A stretch of 43,813 nucleotides of DNA from Eubacteriales bacterium (lineage in GTDB: Bacteria; Bacillota; Clostridia; Lachnospirales; Lachnospiraceae): assembly GCA_030527665.1 (NCBI GenBank), contig JAUNAK010000016.1:1-43813 (forward strand). The letters are read 5' to 3'. Below the pieces are notes generated by a model. The model made no database searches and was not told the origin of the DNA. It saw only the letters and a program-made list of their open reading frames with translations. This document shows, in pieces, positions 17,904 to 26,346 of this stretch. The stretch's first letter is position 1, and each line of letters begins with the position of its first letter. Both the position numbers and the translations under genes were made by a program.

Positions 17904-18839
17904 TTATTTCATCATTACTATCTGAAACAGGTAAAGCATGCACGGCATGCTGACGATACATGCCAATGTGGATAGAATATTGATCGCACTGGCATATTTT
18001 GTATCTTTGTTATACAGAATGGAAAACTGGTTGATCGTAGCTGCACACGGAGCCATTGCAGCAAAAAACGATACCAGCATCACCTGTCTTCCGTTTTCGG
18101 GAAGCCATGCCGTCGGAATCATCCACATGATCAGCAGCACGCAGAGCGGACAGACAACCAGGCGCATGAGGAGAACCCCCCATATTCTTTTATTTTCAAA
18201 CAGATTGGAAGCCTTCATACTTCCCAATACCATTCCGACAATAATCATGGAAACAGGTCCAAGCATATCGGAAAACGCCGAGAGAACATGAAGCGGAATT
18301 CCGGTTATCCGAATATGGCAGATAAACATGCACAATCCGATCATTGTGGCAATAATATTCACGTTCAGCAAGATCTTTTTCCAGGGTATTTTTTCATCTC
18401 CGACAAAAAGACTTCTGCCTTGTGTCCATATAAACATGTTAAAAACAGAAATAAAGGCAGCCGAATAAATCACCCATTCCTCACCCAGAACCGCAGCTAC
18501 GATCGGAACAATCAGATTGCCTCCGTTGGAATAAATAACCGATCCACGCTCTACCTCGGAAGCATTGGCCACTTTTCCGTAAATACTGCTGATAAGAATA
18601 CAAATGACATGAATCAGCACCGCATCCGCGAATGCAAGCATCAGGCCTCTATTGATCTCACCGGTTGCATCGATCTGAAACGCTTTTATGATAATAGCCG
18701 GAGTCATTGTATAAATACTGAGCTTCGTGATCACTGCGGAATCTTCCGATTTCAGGATTCCACACTTAACAAGCGCAAAGCCTATCAGTAAATATACAAA
18801 AAATTCCGCAATTTTCTTCGCCAAAAGAATACTGATCAT
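17904..18839 (-). CDS. AEC-family transporter (auxin-efflux-carrier fold), 311 aa
   Basis: Membrane carrier of the AEC/BASS-like fold with about ten hydrophobic helices, including the N-terminal LIGFALVKCGILKSED element and the NGGNLIVPIV broken-helix segment typical of the family. Bacterial members often export or exchange organic acids such as malate or malonate; the substrate is unknown here. I chose the ATG at 18839, where GGAG lies ten bases upstream; a longer frame to 18980 would run through a structured intergenic region and gives an unlikely N-terminus. The 5' leader contains an 11-bp hairpin at 18867-18891. Confidence 0.85.
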   Translation of the reverse strand: MISILLAKKIAEFFVYLLIGFALVKCGILKSEDSAVITKLSIYTMTPAIIIKAFQIDATGEINRGLMLAFADAVLIHVICILISSIYGKVANASEVERGSVIYSNGGNLIVPIVAAVLGEEWVIYSAAFISVFNMFIWTQGRSLFVGDEKIPWKKILLNVNIIATMIGLCMFICHIRITGIPLHVLSAFSDMLGPVSMIIVGMVLGSMKASNLFENKRIWGVLLMRLVVCPLCVLLIMWMIPTAWLPENGRQVMLVSFFAAMAPCAATINQFSILYNKDTKYASAINILSTLACIVSMPCMLYLFQIVMMK

Positions 18840-18952
18840 ATTTCCGTTTCTCCATTGCATAGCTATGAGAAATACGCTTTGCGTGTTTCTCAGGTTGTCG
18901 CGGTGCTCCTCGTATACTCGTGCAGGCACGGCATTCTCATCGCTGTCCGCGC

Positions 18953-18998
18953 AAAAAAGAGATACCCGGCAGACAGCCAAGCCGCCTGACAGGTATCC
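18953..18998 (-). terminator. terminator after rhaD
   Basis: GGATACC pairs with GGTATCT on the minus strand with additional inner GC pairing, followed by UCUUUUUUGCG. It starts about 26 bases after the rhaD stop codon. Confidence 0.75.
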
Positions 18999-19023
18999 CG
19001 TTAAAAATCTATTTCAAATTCAA

Positions 19024-19884
19024 TCAGCAGTACATGCAATCCTCGGATTTGAAGTTCAGAACATCCTCATTCAGTTTAACACCGAAGGCTTCACCGATCT
19101 GGCGAAGGCTGTCATCGGAAATAACGTTCAGCGGTGCTTTTCCTCCTCTTGCTGCCAATGCGATTGCAGCAACCTCAGCAGCTTTCTCGATGGTGTGCAT
19201 CAGACCGAATGCAATATCGAAATCCGGTCCGGATACAAACAGACCATGGTTGGTCCATACAGCCGCATCATATTTCTCCATCATTGCACAGGTTGCAAGT
19301 GCGATATCGGAACCGCCCGGGATCATCCACGGAACAACACCTACACCGCCCGGGAATACTACGCAGCACTCGGTAGCACTCTTCCAAAGCATACGTGTAA
19401 AGATCTCGGAGCTTACCGGCAGAACAGAGCTCAGTGCGATTACGTTCGGGGTATGTGCATGATAGATCACACGGTTCTCACCGTTGGTAACACGTTTGCG
19501 GATGGACTGATTCATGAAGTGTGTCGGGAACTCGGAGGTCGGTTTTCCGCCGTCGGTCAGTCCCCATACGATACGATAGCTGTCACCTGCATCGTTGATC
19601 TCAACAATGGCGATCGCATTCTGCGGCTCCAGAGAAACATTGCTCAGGAATTTTCCGCTTCCGGTTACAATGAAGTACTCGTTAGCCAGATTCTCTGCGG
19701 ATACATTCATCTTTACCCATTCACCCGGAACAGCATTGAAATAGCCTTTGCACTCCAGCACATCCTCTTCTGTCATACGATAGGTGAGGTTTCCGCCGTT
19801 TCTCTCATGCCAGCCCTGCTCTACACCTCTGTTGCAAAGTCTGATATACGCGTCCATGCATTTTGTTCCTAAAATGTTATTCAT
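19024..19884 (-). CDS. rhaD: rhamnulose-1-phosphate aldolase, 286 aa
   Basis: Class II zinc aldolase that splits rhamnulose-1-phosphate into dihydroxyacetone phosphate and L-lactaldehyde. The expected catalytic set is visible as E118 (SEFPTHF), H142 and H144 (YHAHTPN) and H213 (TNHGLFVSG), each exactly one residue later than in E. coli RhaD (E117, H141, H143, H212, from memory). The N-terminal NRGVEQGWHERNGGNLTYR segment is also typical. AGAGGAG precedes the ATG. No rhaA, rhaB, mutarotase or rhamnose transporter is adjacent; the gene is monocistronic with its own promoter (19977-20005) and terminator. It could also act on related 1-phospho-ketoses such as fuculose-1-phosphate. Confidence 0.92.
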   Translation of the reverse strand: MNNILGTKCMDAYIRLCNRGVEQGWHERNGGNLTYRMTEEDVLECKGYFNAVPGEWVKMNVSAENLANEYFIVTGSGKFLSNVSLEPQNAIAIVEINDAGDSYRIVWGLTDGGKPTSEFPTHFMNQSIRKRVTNGENRVIYHAHTPNVIALSSVLPVSSEIFTRMLWKSATECCVVFPGGVGVVPWMIPGGSDIALATCAMMEKYDAAVWTNHGLFVSGPDFDIAFGLMHTIEKAAEVAAIALAARGGKAPLNVISDDSLRQIGEAFGVKLNEDVLNFKSEDCMYC

Positions 19885-19937
19885 GTTCTTCTCCTCTGCC
19901 GCTTTTCTGCAGCCTTCTCATGTATGTATCTGTTTCT

Positions 19938-19957
19938 AATGTGGGTTTTGTTTGTTT
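19938..19957. promoter_or_regulatory. operator-like repeat, promoter-distal copy of rhaD
   Basis: This 20-bp segment matches 20013-20032 at 19 of 20 positions in the same orientation, with starts 75 bp apart (about seven helical turns). It lies downstream of the rhaD -10 box, in the 5' leader. The A-rich minus-strand motif (AAACAAACAAAACCCACATT) resembles the repeated half-sites that DeoR-family repressors often use; that link is inference. Confidence 0.65.
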
Positions 19958-19976
19958 CTTATTGCTTACACTATGC

Positions 19977-20005
19977 ATTATATGTCTGTTTTCCTGTATT
20001 GTCAA
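19977..20005 (-). promoter_or_regulatory. consensus sigma-A promoter of rhaD
   Basis: On the minus strand TTGACA (20000-20005) and TATAAT (19977-19982) are both perfect and 17 bases apart. The predicted start of transcription is near 19970, giving a leader of about 85 bases. A promoter this strong needs repression, and it is flanked by the two operator-like repeats; the palindrome CCACA-N4-TGTGG (20006-20019) abuts the -35. Confidence 0.9.
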
Positions 20006-20012
20006 CCACAAG

Positions 20013-20032
20013 AATGTGGTTTTTGTTTGTTT
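20013..20032. promoter_or_regulatory. operator-like repeat, upstream copy of rhaD
   Basis: Second copy of the 20-bp repeat (19/20 identical with 19938-19957), immediately upstream of the rhaD -35 and overlapping the CCACA-N4-TGTGG palindrome. Together the pair brackets the promoter, as in repression by looping. Confidence 0.65.
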
Positions 20033-20163
20033 TTGTGTGGTTTTATGAACATTACACAGGTTTTTCACATTTTATTCTGTGGAATTGTGTATCTTCCTGT
20101 AAGATATATGATTTTCCGCCTCACAAAAAGATTCCATGATCCGGTCAGTCTTCCGTCCCGCAT

Positions 20164-21054
20164 TTATTTACTGATTTTACTCTTTCCAACCTTCTGCGCC
20201 GCACCGCAAAGCACCATCGCAGCAATTACCAGAAAAGTACCAAGCGCCGCTGTCATGGTCATCCTCTCCTGAAAGAATACAAAGCCTAAAAGGGCAGCCG
20301 TTACCGGCTCGATCGATGCAAGAATGGAAGCCATGCCGTTATCGATTTTCTGCAGCCCTTTGGTATATGCAAGATAGGGAAGAACCGTACAGGTAATACC
20401 AAACAAAACCGAAAACAGGAGCATGGAAATATCCGATCCGACCGCCGCAAACAGATGCCCTGGCCGAATCAATACGAGTGTTCCGATTCCGGCAGTCAGA
20501 AATGTGTAGAAAGTTATTGTCAGCGAGGTATAGCCTCTTTCCAGCGCATAGCGGCTGAAGATCGAATATAGGGCATACCCCAGACCGGAACCAAGGCCTG
20601 CGAGAATCCCTTCCGCATGCAGCGCTGTTCCGCTCCCGCCAAATCCCGTTACAAGAACGCAGCCGGCAAATGTCATGACAAGTGCCAGAATCCGGATCCC
20701 TGTTATTTTTTCACCGAACAGAAAGAAGGAAAGGACCATAACCATAGCCGGTGCGGTATACAAAAGAATCGCTGCCACCGAAAGAGATGTCAGCGATATG
20801 CAGGAAAAATAACAATAATTAAAAAACAAAATACTGCAGATCCCGGTTCCGATAAAACACCAGAGATCCCGGACACGTATCCGCAGTGCATCCGGCTGCC
20901 GTAGCAGCAGATATATACCCATGGACGCTGCTGTTACCATTGCCCGCAGCATGACGATCTCCATGGAAGAAAGCCCCAACGCAGACAACGGACGCACAAA
21001 CATACCTATGCAGCCCCACAGCACACCGGCTGTGACGATCAAAAATACAGACAT
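20164..21054 (-). CDS. EamA/DMT-family transporter, 296 aa
   Basis: Ten-helix drug/metabolite transporter with two EamA repeats; the first begins LIVTAGVLWGCIGMFVRPLS and the second ILAGLGSGLGYALYSIFSR, with the repeat-end motif LASIEPVTAALLGFVFFQE. Family members export amino acids, nucleosides or other metabolites; the substrate is unknown. GAGG sits eight bases before the ATG. It follows mntP by 14 bases, so both are probably on one transcript. Confidence 0.88.
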   Translation of the reverse strand: MSVFLIVTAGVLWGCIGMFVRPLSALGLSSMEIVMLRAMVTAASMGIYLLLRQPDALRIRVRDLWCFIGTGICSILFFNYCYFSCISLTSLSVAAILLYTAPAMVMVLSFFLFGEKITGIRILALVMTFAGCVLVTGFGGSGTALHAEGILAGLGSGLGYALYSIFSRYALERGYTSLTITFYTFLTAGIGTLVLIRPGHLFAAVGSDISMLLFSVLFGITCTVLPYLAYTKGLQKIDNGMASILASIEPVTAALLGFVFFQERMTMTAALGTFLVIAAMVLCGAAQKVGKSKISK

Positions 21055-21068
21055 AGCAACCTCACAGA

Positions 21069-21671
21069 TCAGAAAACACCCTTAACAAAGATCTCGATAC
21101 CGATGGCGATCAGGATCAGGCCACCCACGATCGCTGCTTTATCCGACAGCTTCTCACCGAATTTTCTTCCAAAGCGAAGTCCCAGCATACAGATCAGAAA
21201 GGTCACGCCTCCGATGATAAAGGAACTGCCGACTGCGGAAAGAAGACTGTAGTCAGCAATCGTAAAGCCAACGGAAAGCGCATCTATGGATGTCGCAATT
21301 CCCTGCACCAGCAAAAGCTTCATTCCAAGAACCTGGCCGTCCCTCTCTGTATCTGCTTCATTTTCTTCGGCTCCCCTGCGCATATTCCGGATGCCCTCCA
21401 GAAGCATCTTGCCGCCGATATAGGCCAGCAGCAGAAGGGCGATCCATGGAATAAACTTCTGAAATGCCATAAAGTATTCCGCGATCGTATGTACGCAGAA
21501 CCATCCGGTCATGGGCATCAGAAACTGAAATGCCGCATATACGCCGGCGATTCCACAGCTTTTCTTTCGTGACATTCCCGGTTCATTCAGTCCGTTGGCA
21601 ATGGAAACCGAAAATGCATCCATCGCCAGTCCTACTCCCAGGAGAATACTGTTTACCAAAAATGAAATCAT
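21069..21671 (-). CDS. mntP: manganese efflux pump MntP, 200 aa
   Basis: Six-helix membrane protein of the MntP (DUF204) family, which exports Mn2+. The acidic membrane motif AMDAFSVSIANGL near the N-terminus and its inverted-repeat partner SIDALSVGFTIADY in the second half are both present. A charged cytoplasmic loop (RRGAEENEADTERDG) separates the halves. AGAGGTAGGT precedes the ATG. I looked for a yybP-ykoY manganese riboswitch in the 181-base leader and did not find its conserved loops, although the leader can fold (see findings). Confidence 0.92.
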   Translation of the reverse strand: MISFLVNSILLGVGLAMDAFSVSIANGLNEPGMSRKKSCGIAGVYAAFQFLMPMTGWFCVHTIAEYFMAFQKFIPWIALLLLAYIGGKMLLEGIRNMRRGAEENEADTERDGQVLGMKLLLVQGIATSIDALSVGFTIADYSLLSAVGSSFIIGGVTFLICMLGLRFGRKFGEKLSDKAAIVGGLILIAIGIEIFVKGVF

Positions 21672-21852
21672 ACCTACCTCTTCTCGATCCGCAGAAGGAT
21701 CTTCTCATTTTATCTCCGCAGCGATCAGGAATTCCCCATCTCTCCCGATTCGTTCCTTCTGCAGAGGCTGCATTTTTTGTTATATGCTCACGAAGAACAC
21801 TTTATGAAAGAAAGCCTCTATTAGTCAACGCTAATATCATCGCCGTCTCTGA

Positions 21853-22506
21853 TTAATCCCTGGTTTCCATCAGAATCAAAATTCCGGCCTGCCAGATGAT
21901 TTCCGCCTCCTCTTCAACAACTGCATTGCTGACGGAAAGGCCTCCGTCTCCCTGTACAAGCACCGCATCTGTCAGCGGATATTTGAATCCGTGAAGCGTC
22001 ACACCTCTCAGTTCTCCCCGAAGCGGAAACATCGAAATATTGCCTCCGTAGACTTCTGCCTTTTTCAGAACAACTCGATTTCCCAGCGGCATGCTGATCC
22101 GATTGTACCGGTCAATGATCCAACCCTGGATGCCCCGGTCATACAATTTATACAGATTAAAAATATTGCTGATCGTATGATCCAGCCGTGTTCCTGTCGC
22201 CCCGAAGAAGAAAACTTCTGTCGATCCGATGGCAATTGCTTTCTCCAGAGCAATATCCGTATCGGTCATATCCTTTTCCGGCTGAAAGGTATCAATGGGC
22301 ACCTTTCCCTCTGCACGATAGCGGTCGATCACCCTATGATCCAGTGAATCAAAATCACCGACAATATAATCCGGGACAATTCCGCAGCTGTCGCAGAAGC
22401 CCAGTCCATGGTCAGCTGCAATGACCGCATCCGGGCGGATCCTCTCCATCTGCTCAATGACGGTTTCTTTATCTATACTTCCGCCTGTAAATATAACCGT
22501 TTTCAT
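21853..22506 (-). CDS. thiN: thiamine diphosphokinase, 217 aa
   Basis: Transfers pyrophosphate from ATP to thiamine to make thiamine diphosphate. The N-terminal catalytic half has AADHGLGFCDSCGIVPDYIVGDFDSLD, where the GDFDS acidic motif binds Mg-ATP, and the central segment GATGTRLDHTISNI binds substrate; the C-terminal half is the beta-sandwich thiamine-binding domain. AGGAGG lies upstream. It closes the conserved prkC-rsgA-rpe-thiN order but is separated from rpe by a hairpin at 22568-22595. Confidence 0.93.
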   Translation of the reverse strand: MKTVIFTGGSIDKETVIEQMERIRPDAVIAADHGLGFCDSCGIVPDYIVGDFDSLDHRVIDRYRAEGKVPIDTFQPEKDMTDTDIALEKAIAIGSTEVFFFGATGTRLDHTISNIFNLYKLYDRGIQGWIIDRYNRISMPLGNRVVLKKAEVYGGNISMFPLRGELRGVTLHGFKYPLTDAVLVQGDGGLSVSNAVVEEEAEIIWQAGILILMETRD

Positions 22507-22567
22507 CCCTCTATCCTCCTATGCTCGGTCCAAGCTAACCATCCGAATCCCGTGTCAAGTATCCCAA

Positions 22568-22595
22568 AACAGGGAACGCCGCAGCGTCCCCTGTT
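22568..22595 (-). terminator. hairpin between rpe and thiN
   Basis: AACAGGGAACGC (22568-22579) pairs with GCGTCCCCTGTT (22584-22595) around CGCA, with one mismatch in the middle. On the minus strand it is followed by UUUGGG, so it may terminate only part of the rpe transcript. Confidence 0.6.
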
Positions 22596-22620
22596 GTTTC
22601 TACCAATTCATACGTACGTC

Positions 22621-23295
22621 TTATTTTGCTTTTCTGCTGATATGTGCCTGCAGTTCCTGCACGTTTTTTTCAATATCACCTTTAAATACCGCAGATCCGG
22701 CAACGATCACGTCCGCTCCCGCATCCAGAACCGCATCGATCGTGGATGCATTGACGCCTCCGTCCACCTCAATGGCAATATCCGCATACCCTGCCGCCTC
22801 CAGCTTAGCCGTCAGATCCTGCAGTTTCTGCAATGTAGAAGGAATAAACTTCTGTCCGCCATATCCCGGATTCACAGACATAAGAAGGATCATATCCACT
22901 TTATCCAGCACATAATCCAGTACGGAGAGCGGTGTTGCCGGATTCAAAGCTACACCGGCTTTCATACCGGACTCACGAATTGCCTGCAGTGTTCGATCCA
23001 GATGCGTACATGCTTCGGCATGTACGGTAAACATATCTGCACCGGCTGCCTTGTAATCTGCGATATAACGATCCGGCTCTGTTACCATCATATGCACATC
23101 AAAAAAGAGTCCGCTCCCCGGACGCAGGCATCTGACAACGACATCCCCGTAGGACACAGGCGGAACAAACTGTCCGTCCATAACGTCAATATGCACCCAT
23201 CCTGCACCGGCCTTTTCAATGGCCTGTACCTGTTCTCCCAGACAGGAAAAATCCGCAGACAGAATAGAAGGACTCAGTTCGTAATACTTACTCAT
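22621..23295 (-). CDS. rpe: ribulose-phosphate 3-epimerase, 224 aa
   Basis: TIM-barrel enzyme of the pentose phosphate pathway that interconverts ribulose-5-phosphate and xylulose-5-phosphate. Motifs in order: LSPSILSADF, HIDVMDGQFVPP with a metal-binding His-Asp pair, FDVHMMV, LMSVNPGYGGQKFI and the phosphate-binding end DVIVAGSAVF. I chose the ATG at 23295, six bases after AGAGG; a longer start at 23316 is less likely. It follows rsgA by 17 bases. Confidence 0.95.
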   Translation of the reverse strand: MSKYYELSPSILSADFSCLGEQVQAIEKAGAGWVHIDVMDGQFVPPVSYGDVVVRCLRPGSGLFFDVHMMVTEPDRYIADYKAAGADMFTVHAEACTHLDRTLQAIRESGMKAGVALNPATPLSVLDYVLDKVDMILLMSVNPGYGGQKFIPSTLQKLQDLTAKLEAAGYADIAIEVDGGVNASTIDAVLDAGADVIVAGSAVFKGDIEKNVQELQAHISRKAK

Positions 23296-23312
23296 ATTTT
23301 TTCCTCTTTCGA

Positions 23313-24197
23313 TCAATATTTTCTTCGCTTCAGTTCCTGCAGTTCCTCATAGAACCGACAGTAATTCTCATACCGCTCTTTTGCGATCTTACCCTCCGCA
23401 AGTGCATCCTTCACACCGCAGACCGGCTCATGCATATGGGAACAATGCTGAAATTTGCAGTCCGCTTCATATGGCGCAAACTCCGGAAAATACTGCTGCA
23501 GATCCTCCGGTTCCATTCCCGGCAGATCCAGTGATGTAAAACCGGGCGTATCACAGAAATAGGTATTATCGGCAACCTGCAGTAATTCCGAATGGCGCGT
23601 CGTATTCTTACCGCGTTTCAGCTTTCTGCTCAGTTCACCGGTCTCCATACGGACACCGTCCTGCATCAGGTTGGTGAGTGTGGATTTTCCTGCTCCCGAA
23701 GGTCCCGCAACGACGGTTGTCTTACCAAGCAGCCGTTTTCGAACCTCTTCCGTTCCCTCTTCATTTCCTGCGCTGATCAGGCAGACATCGTAGCCGCAGG
23801 ACTCATAGATCCTGCGCCAGTGTTCTGCTTCGCCGTCCGCAACCAGATCTTTTTTGTTAAAACATACAAAAACAGGAACACTCTGCCGCTCCATCATTAT
23901 CAGAAATCGGTCAAGAAGCGCTCCCTCCGGATCCGGACTACGCAAGGCAAAGAAAACCATCGCCTGATCTACATTGGCTACGGCCGGACGAATCAGTTCA
24001 TTGGATCTCGGAAGAATTTTCACGACATTGGCCGTTTTCTTCTCCTCATCCAGAATCTCGATCTCCACCCGGTCACCAACCAGAGGTTTCTTCCTGTCTT
24101 TGCGGAAAATTCCTTTTGCTTTACATTCATAAGTGCCGGATCCTACAGTCGACACATAGTAGAATCCGGCAATACCTTTAACAATTATTCCTGTCAT
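23313..24197 (-). CDS. rsgA: ribosome small-subunit-dependent GTPase A, 294 aa
   Basis: Circularly permuted GTPase that checks and matures the 30S ribosomal subunit. An N-terminal OB domain (about 1-70) is followed by the permuted G motifs: CFNKKD (G4), then GPSGAGKST (G1), then CDTPGF (G3). A C-terminal zinc site is formed by CKFQHCSHMHEPVC. This order, G4 before G1, is diagnostic. It begins four bases after the stop of prkC, whose kinase product is known to phosphorylate this GTPase (CpgA) in B. subtilis. Confidence 0.95.
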   Translation of the reverse strand: MTGIIVKGIAGFYYVSTVGSGTYECKAKGIFRKDRKKPLVGDRVEIEILDEEKKTANVVKILPRSNELIRPAVANVDQAMVFFALRSPDPEGALLDRFLIMMERQSVPVFVCFNKKDLVADGEAEHWRRIYESCGYDVCLISAGNEEGTEEVRKRLLGKTTVVAGPSGAGKSTLTNLMQDGVRMETGELSRKLKRGKNTTRHSELLQVADNTYFCDTPGFTSLDLPGMEPEDLQQYFPEFAPYEADCKFQHCSHMHEPVCGVKDALAEGKIAKERYENYCRFYEELQELKRRKY

Positions 24198-24201
24198 TTA
24201 T

Positions 24202-26325
24202 TTACTCTTCGGTGAAAACGACACCCGGGTATTTTGCGATCAGTGTACCGTCCTCATAAACATTGATGGTACCTTCCTCACCGCTGCTGCTCTTGATCGG
24301 TGTGGTGTACTGTCCGTTAGCCCACGGATTTTCTCCTTCGTACAGAGTTGTTGTAATATCTCCCTGGACAAGCTCCAGAACAACCGTACCGCCGTTATAG
24401 CCGTCCGGTTTGGACAGCGGGCTGTTGCAGACATAGTTTCCGGTGCTTGCACTTGAAGTCTCTGTCGTTTCCTCTGTCAGTTTGTTTACTACAAGTTTTA
24501 CGCTGCTGCCCGGCATAATGGTCTCGTTTGCTTCCGGAGACATCTCAATGATGGTGTTATCCCAATAGTTCTCATTCTTTCCTGTCTCGACGGTATAGGC
24601 AATTCCCATTTCATCCAGAACAGCTTTTGCATAATCGGCATCATATCCCAGAAGCTCCGGAACCGTCGGCAGATCCTCTGCGGAATCATTTCCCTTACTT
24701 ACATATACGGTAACGGTAGATCCCTTTGCCACGGAGGTGCCTTCAGCCGGATCGGTACGGATAACACGGCCGATCTCAACTTCCGCATCATACTCAAGCT
24801 GAATATTGAAGGTCAGTCCCATGCTGACAAGTGAATTCTGTGCATCTTCCTGTGCAGCTCCTGTCAGACCTGTCGGTACATCCACATTGGAAGAACCGCT
24901 GCTGACACGTACTTCGATCGTTGTACCCGGATCTACAAGTGTACCTTCCGGATAGTTCTGCTGCGTGATCATACCAACCGGCACCGTATCCGATGCATCT
25001 TCACCGACCTGTTTCAGACCGATTCCCATCTGGTTCAGCGTAGAAGTAGCTGCTGCCAGGTCTTTTCCTACCAGATTCGGAACTGCTACCTGGTTCTTTG
25101 TCTCGCCCTGTGCAGCCGTATTCTCCTCCTTTTCTACAGAGGTGGATACTGCAGCTGCCGCAGTTTCGGTATTCTTCTTACCGAAATTGAAAATACCTGC
25201 CATGTTTCCGATTACAAGAATCAGAATAATAATAATGATCGCACCGATGATAAATCCGCCGATGGTGATCGCCTTCTCCAGTGTGGACGGACTGTCATCA
25301 TCGTCATCATCATCGTCGTCATAATCCATTCGTCTTCTGCGATACTCTTCCTCCTGATAAGCCGGATGATTATTCTGACGGCTCGGACGATGCGGCTGCA
25401 CCGGCGGCTCTGCGGAGCGGCGGTTATTTTCCTGCTCACGAACCGGCTGCTGTGCTTCTCCGCTCGGATGGGAAGCCAGCGGAGCCACATTTACAAAATT
25501 ACCCTGCGGATCGATCAGAGAACGTTTCAGATCATCGATCAGTTCACCGACATTCAGATAACGTCTCTCCGGGTTTTTCTGAGTACAGCGAAGAATGATC
25601 TGCTCCAGACTGTACGGAAGATCCGGTGTATAGATTGACGGCGGAACGATTTCCTCCTGCAGATGCTTGATGGCAATAGCAACGGTTGTGTCTCCGTCAA
25701 AAGGAACACGTCCGGTAACCATCTCATACATGGTAATACCCAGAGAATAAATATCACTCTTTGCATCCGAGAAGCCGCCTCTTACCTGCTCCGGAGAACT
25801 GTAATGCACAGATCCCATTACATTGGCGGTAATCGTATTGGAATTGATTGCCTTGGCAATACCAAAATCAGAAAGCTTCACTTTACCATCTGTAGAGATG
25901 ATAATATTCTGCGGTTTTACATCTCTATGAATAATGCCGCGGTTGTGAGCAGCTTCCAGTCCCAGCGAAACCTGAATGGCAATACTGGTTGCTTCCTTCA
26001 CACTGAGTTTGCCCTTCTTGGCAATGTAATTCTTCAGTGTAATTCCCTCGATCAGCTCCATTACAATGTAGTACAGACCTCTGTCCTCTCCTACATCGTA
26101 CACATTTACAACATTCGGATGAGAAAGCTTGGCAGCTGCCTGTGCTTCCTTCTGGAATTTCGCTACAAAGCTGGTATCCTCGCGAAATTCTGCCTTCATG
26201 ACCTTTACCGCAACCAGACGGCTCAGCTTTCTGTCCTGTGCTTTATATACATCAGCCATGCCGCCGGTACCGACCCGGCCCATGATCTCATATCTTTCTC
26301 CTAAAATAACTCCGTCTTTTAACAT
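24202..26325 (-). CDS. prkC: membrane Ser/Thr protein kinase with three PASTA domains, 707 aa
   Basis: Hanks-type kinase that senses cell-wall fragments. The kinase domain (about 1-270) has the glycine loop GRVGTGGMADVYKAQ, catalytic HRDVKPQN and DFGIAK. A charged, low-complexity juxtamembrane linker contains a run of nine aspartates. One membrane helix (about residues 350-375, GGFIIGAIIIIILILVIGN) leads to three PASTA repeats (starting near VAVPNLVG, VDVPTGLT and LPTVPELLG) and a short extracellular C-terminal domain of about 70 residues. GAGGTG precedes the ATG. Its partner phosphatase gene is immediately upstream. Confidence 0.95.
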   Translation of the reverse strand: MLKDGVILGERYEIMGRVGTGGMADVYKAQDRKLSRLVAVKVMKAEFREDTSFVAKFQKEAQAAAKLSHPNVVNVYDVGEDRGLYYIVMELIEGITLKNYIAKKGKLSVKEATSIAIQVSLGLEAAHNRGIIHRDVKPQNIIISTDGKVKLSDFGIAKAINSNTITANVMGSVHYSSPEQVRGGFSDAKSDIYSLGITMYEMVTGRVPFDGDTTVAIAIKHLQEEIVPPSIYTPDLPYSLEQIILRCTQKNPERRYLNVGELIDDLKRSLIDPQGNFVNVAPLASHPSGEAQQPVREQENNRRSAEPPVQPHRPSRQNNHPAYQEEEYRRRRMDYDDDDDDDDDSPSTLEKAITIGGFIIGAIIIIILILVIGNMAGIFNFGKKNTETAAAAVSTSVEKEENTAAQGETKNQVAVPNLVGKDLAAATSTLNQMGIGLKQVGEDASDTVPVGMITQQNYPEGTLVDPGTTIEVRVSSGSSNVDVPTGLTGAAQEDAQNSLVSMGLTFNIQLEYDAEVEIGRVIRTDPAEGTSVAKGSTVTVYVSKGNDSAEDLPTVPELLGYDADYAKAVLDEMGIAYTVETGKNENYWDNTIIEMSPEANETIMPGSSVKLVVNKLTEETTETSSASTGNYVCNSPLSKPDGYNGGTVVLELVQGDITTTLYEGENPWANGQYTTPIKSSSGEEGTINVYEDGTLIAKYPGVVFTEE

Positions 26326-26346
26326 ATACTCTCACCTCGCCAAGGT

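Noticed and set aside
18727-19872. Plus-strand open frame opposite rhaD and the AEC gene start
   Set aside because: Runs through the rhaD terminator and two genes on the other strand; no motif support.
21672-21852. yybP-ykoY manganese riboswitch upstream of mntP
   Set aside because: Expected for this gene, but the conserved loop sequences are not visible; the leader's folding is reported separately as weak.
22507-22620. TPP riboswitch upstream of thiN
   Set aside because: The 114-base gap contains only a terminator-like hairpin and no THI-box core.
22408-23352. Plus-strand open frame opposite rpe
   Set aside because: Covers a conserved enzyme gene on the other strand and has no RBS or family signature.
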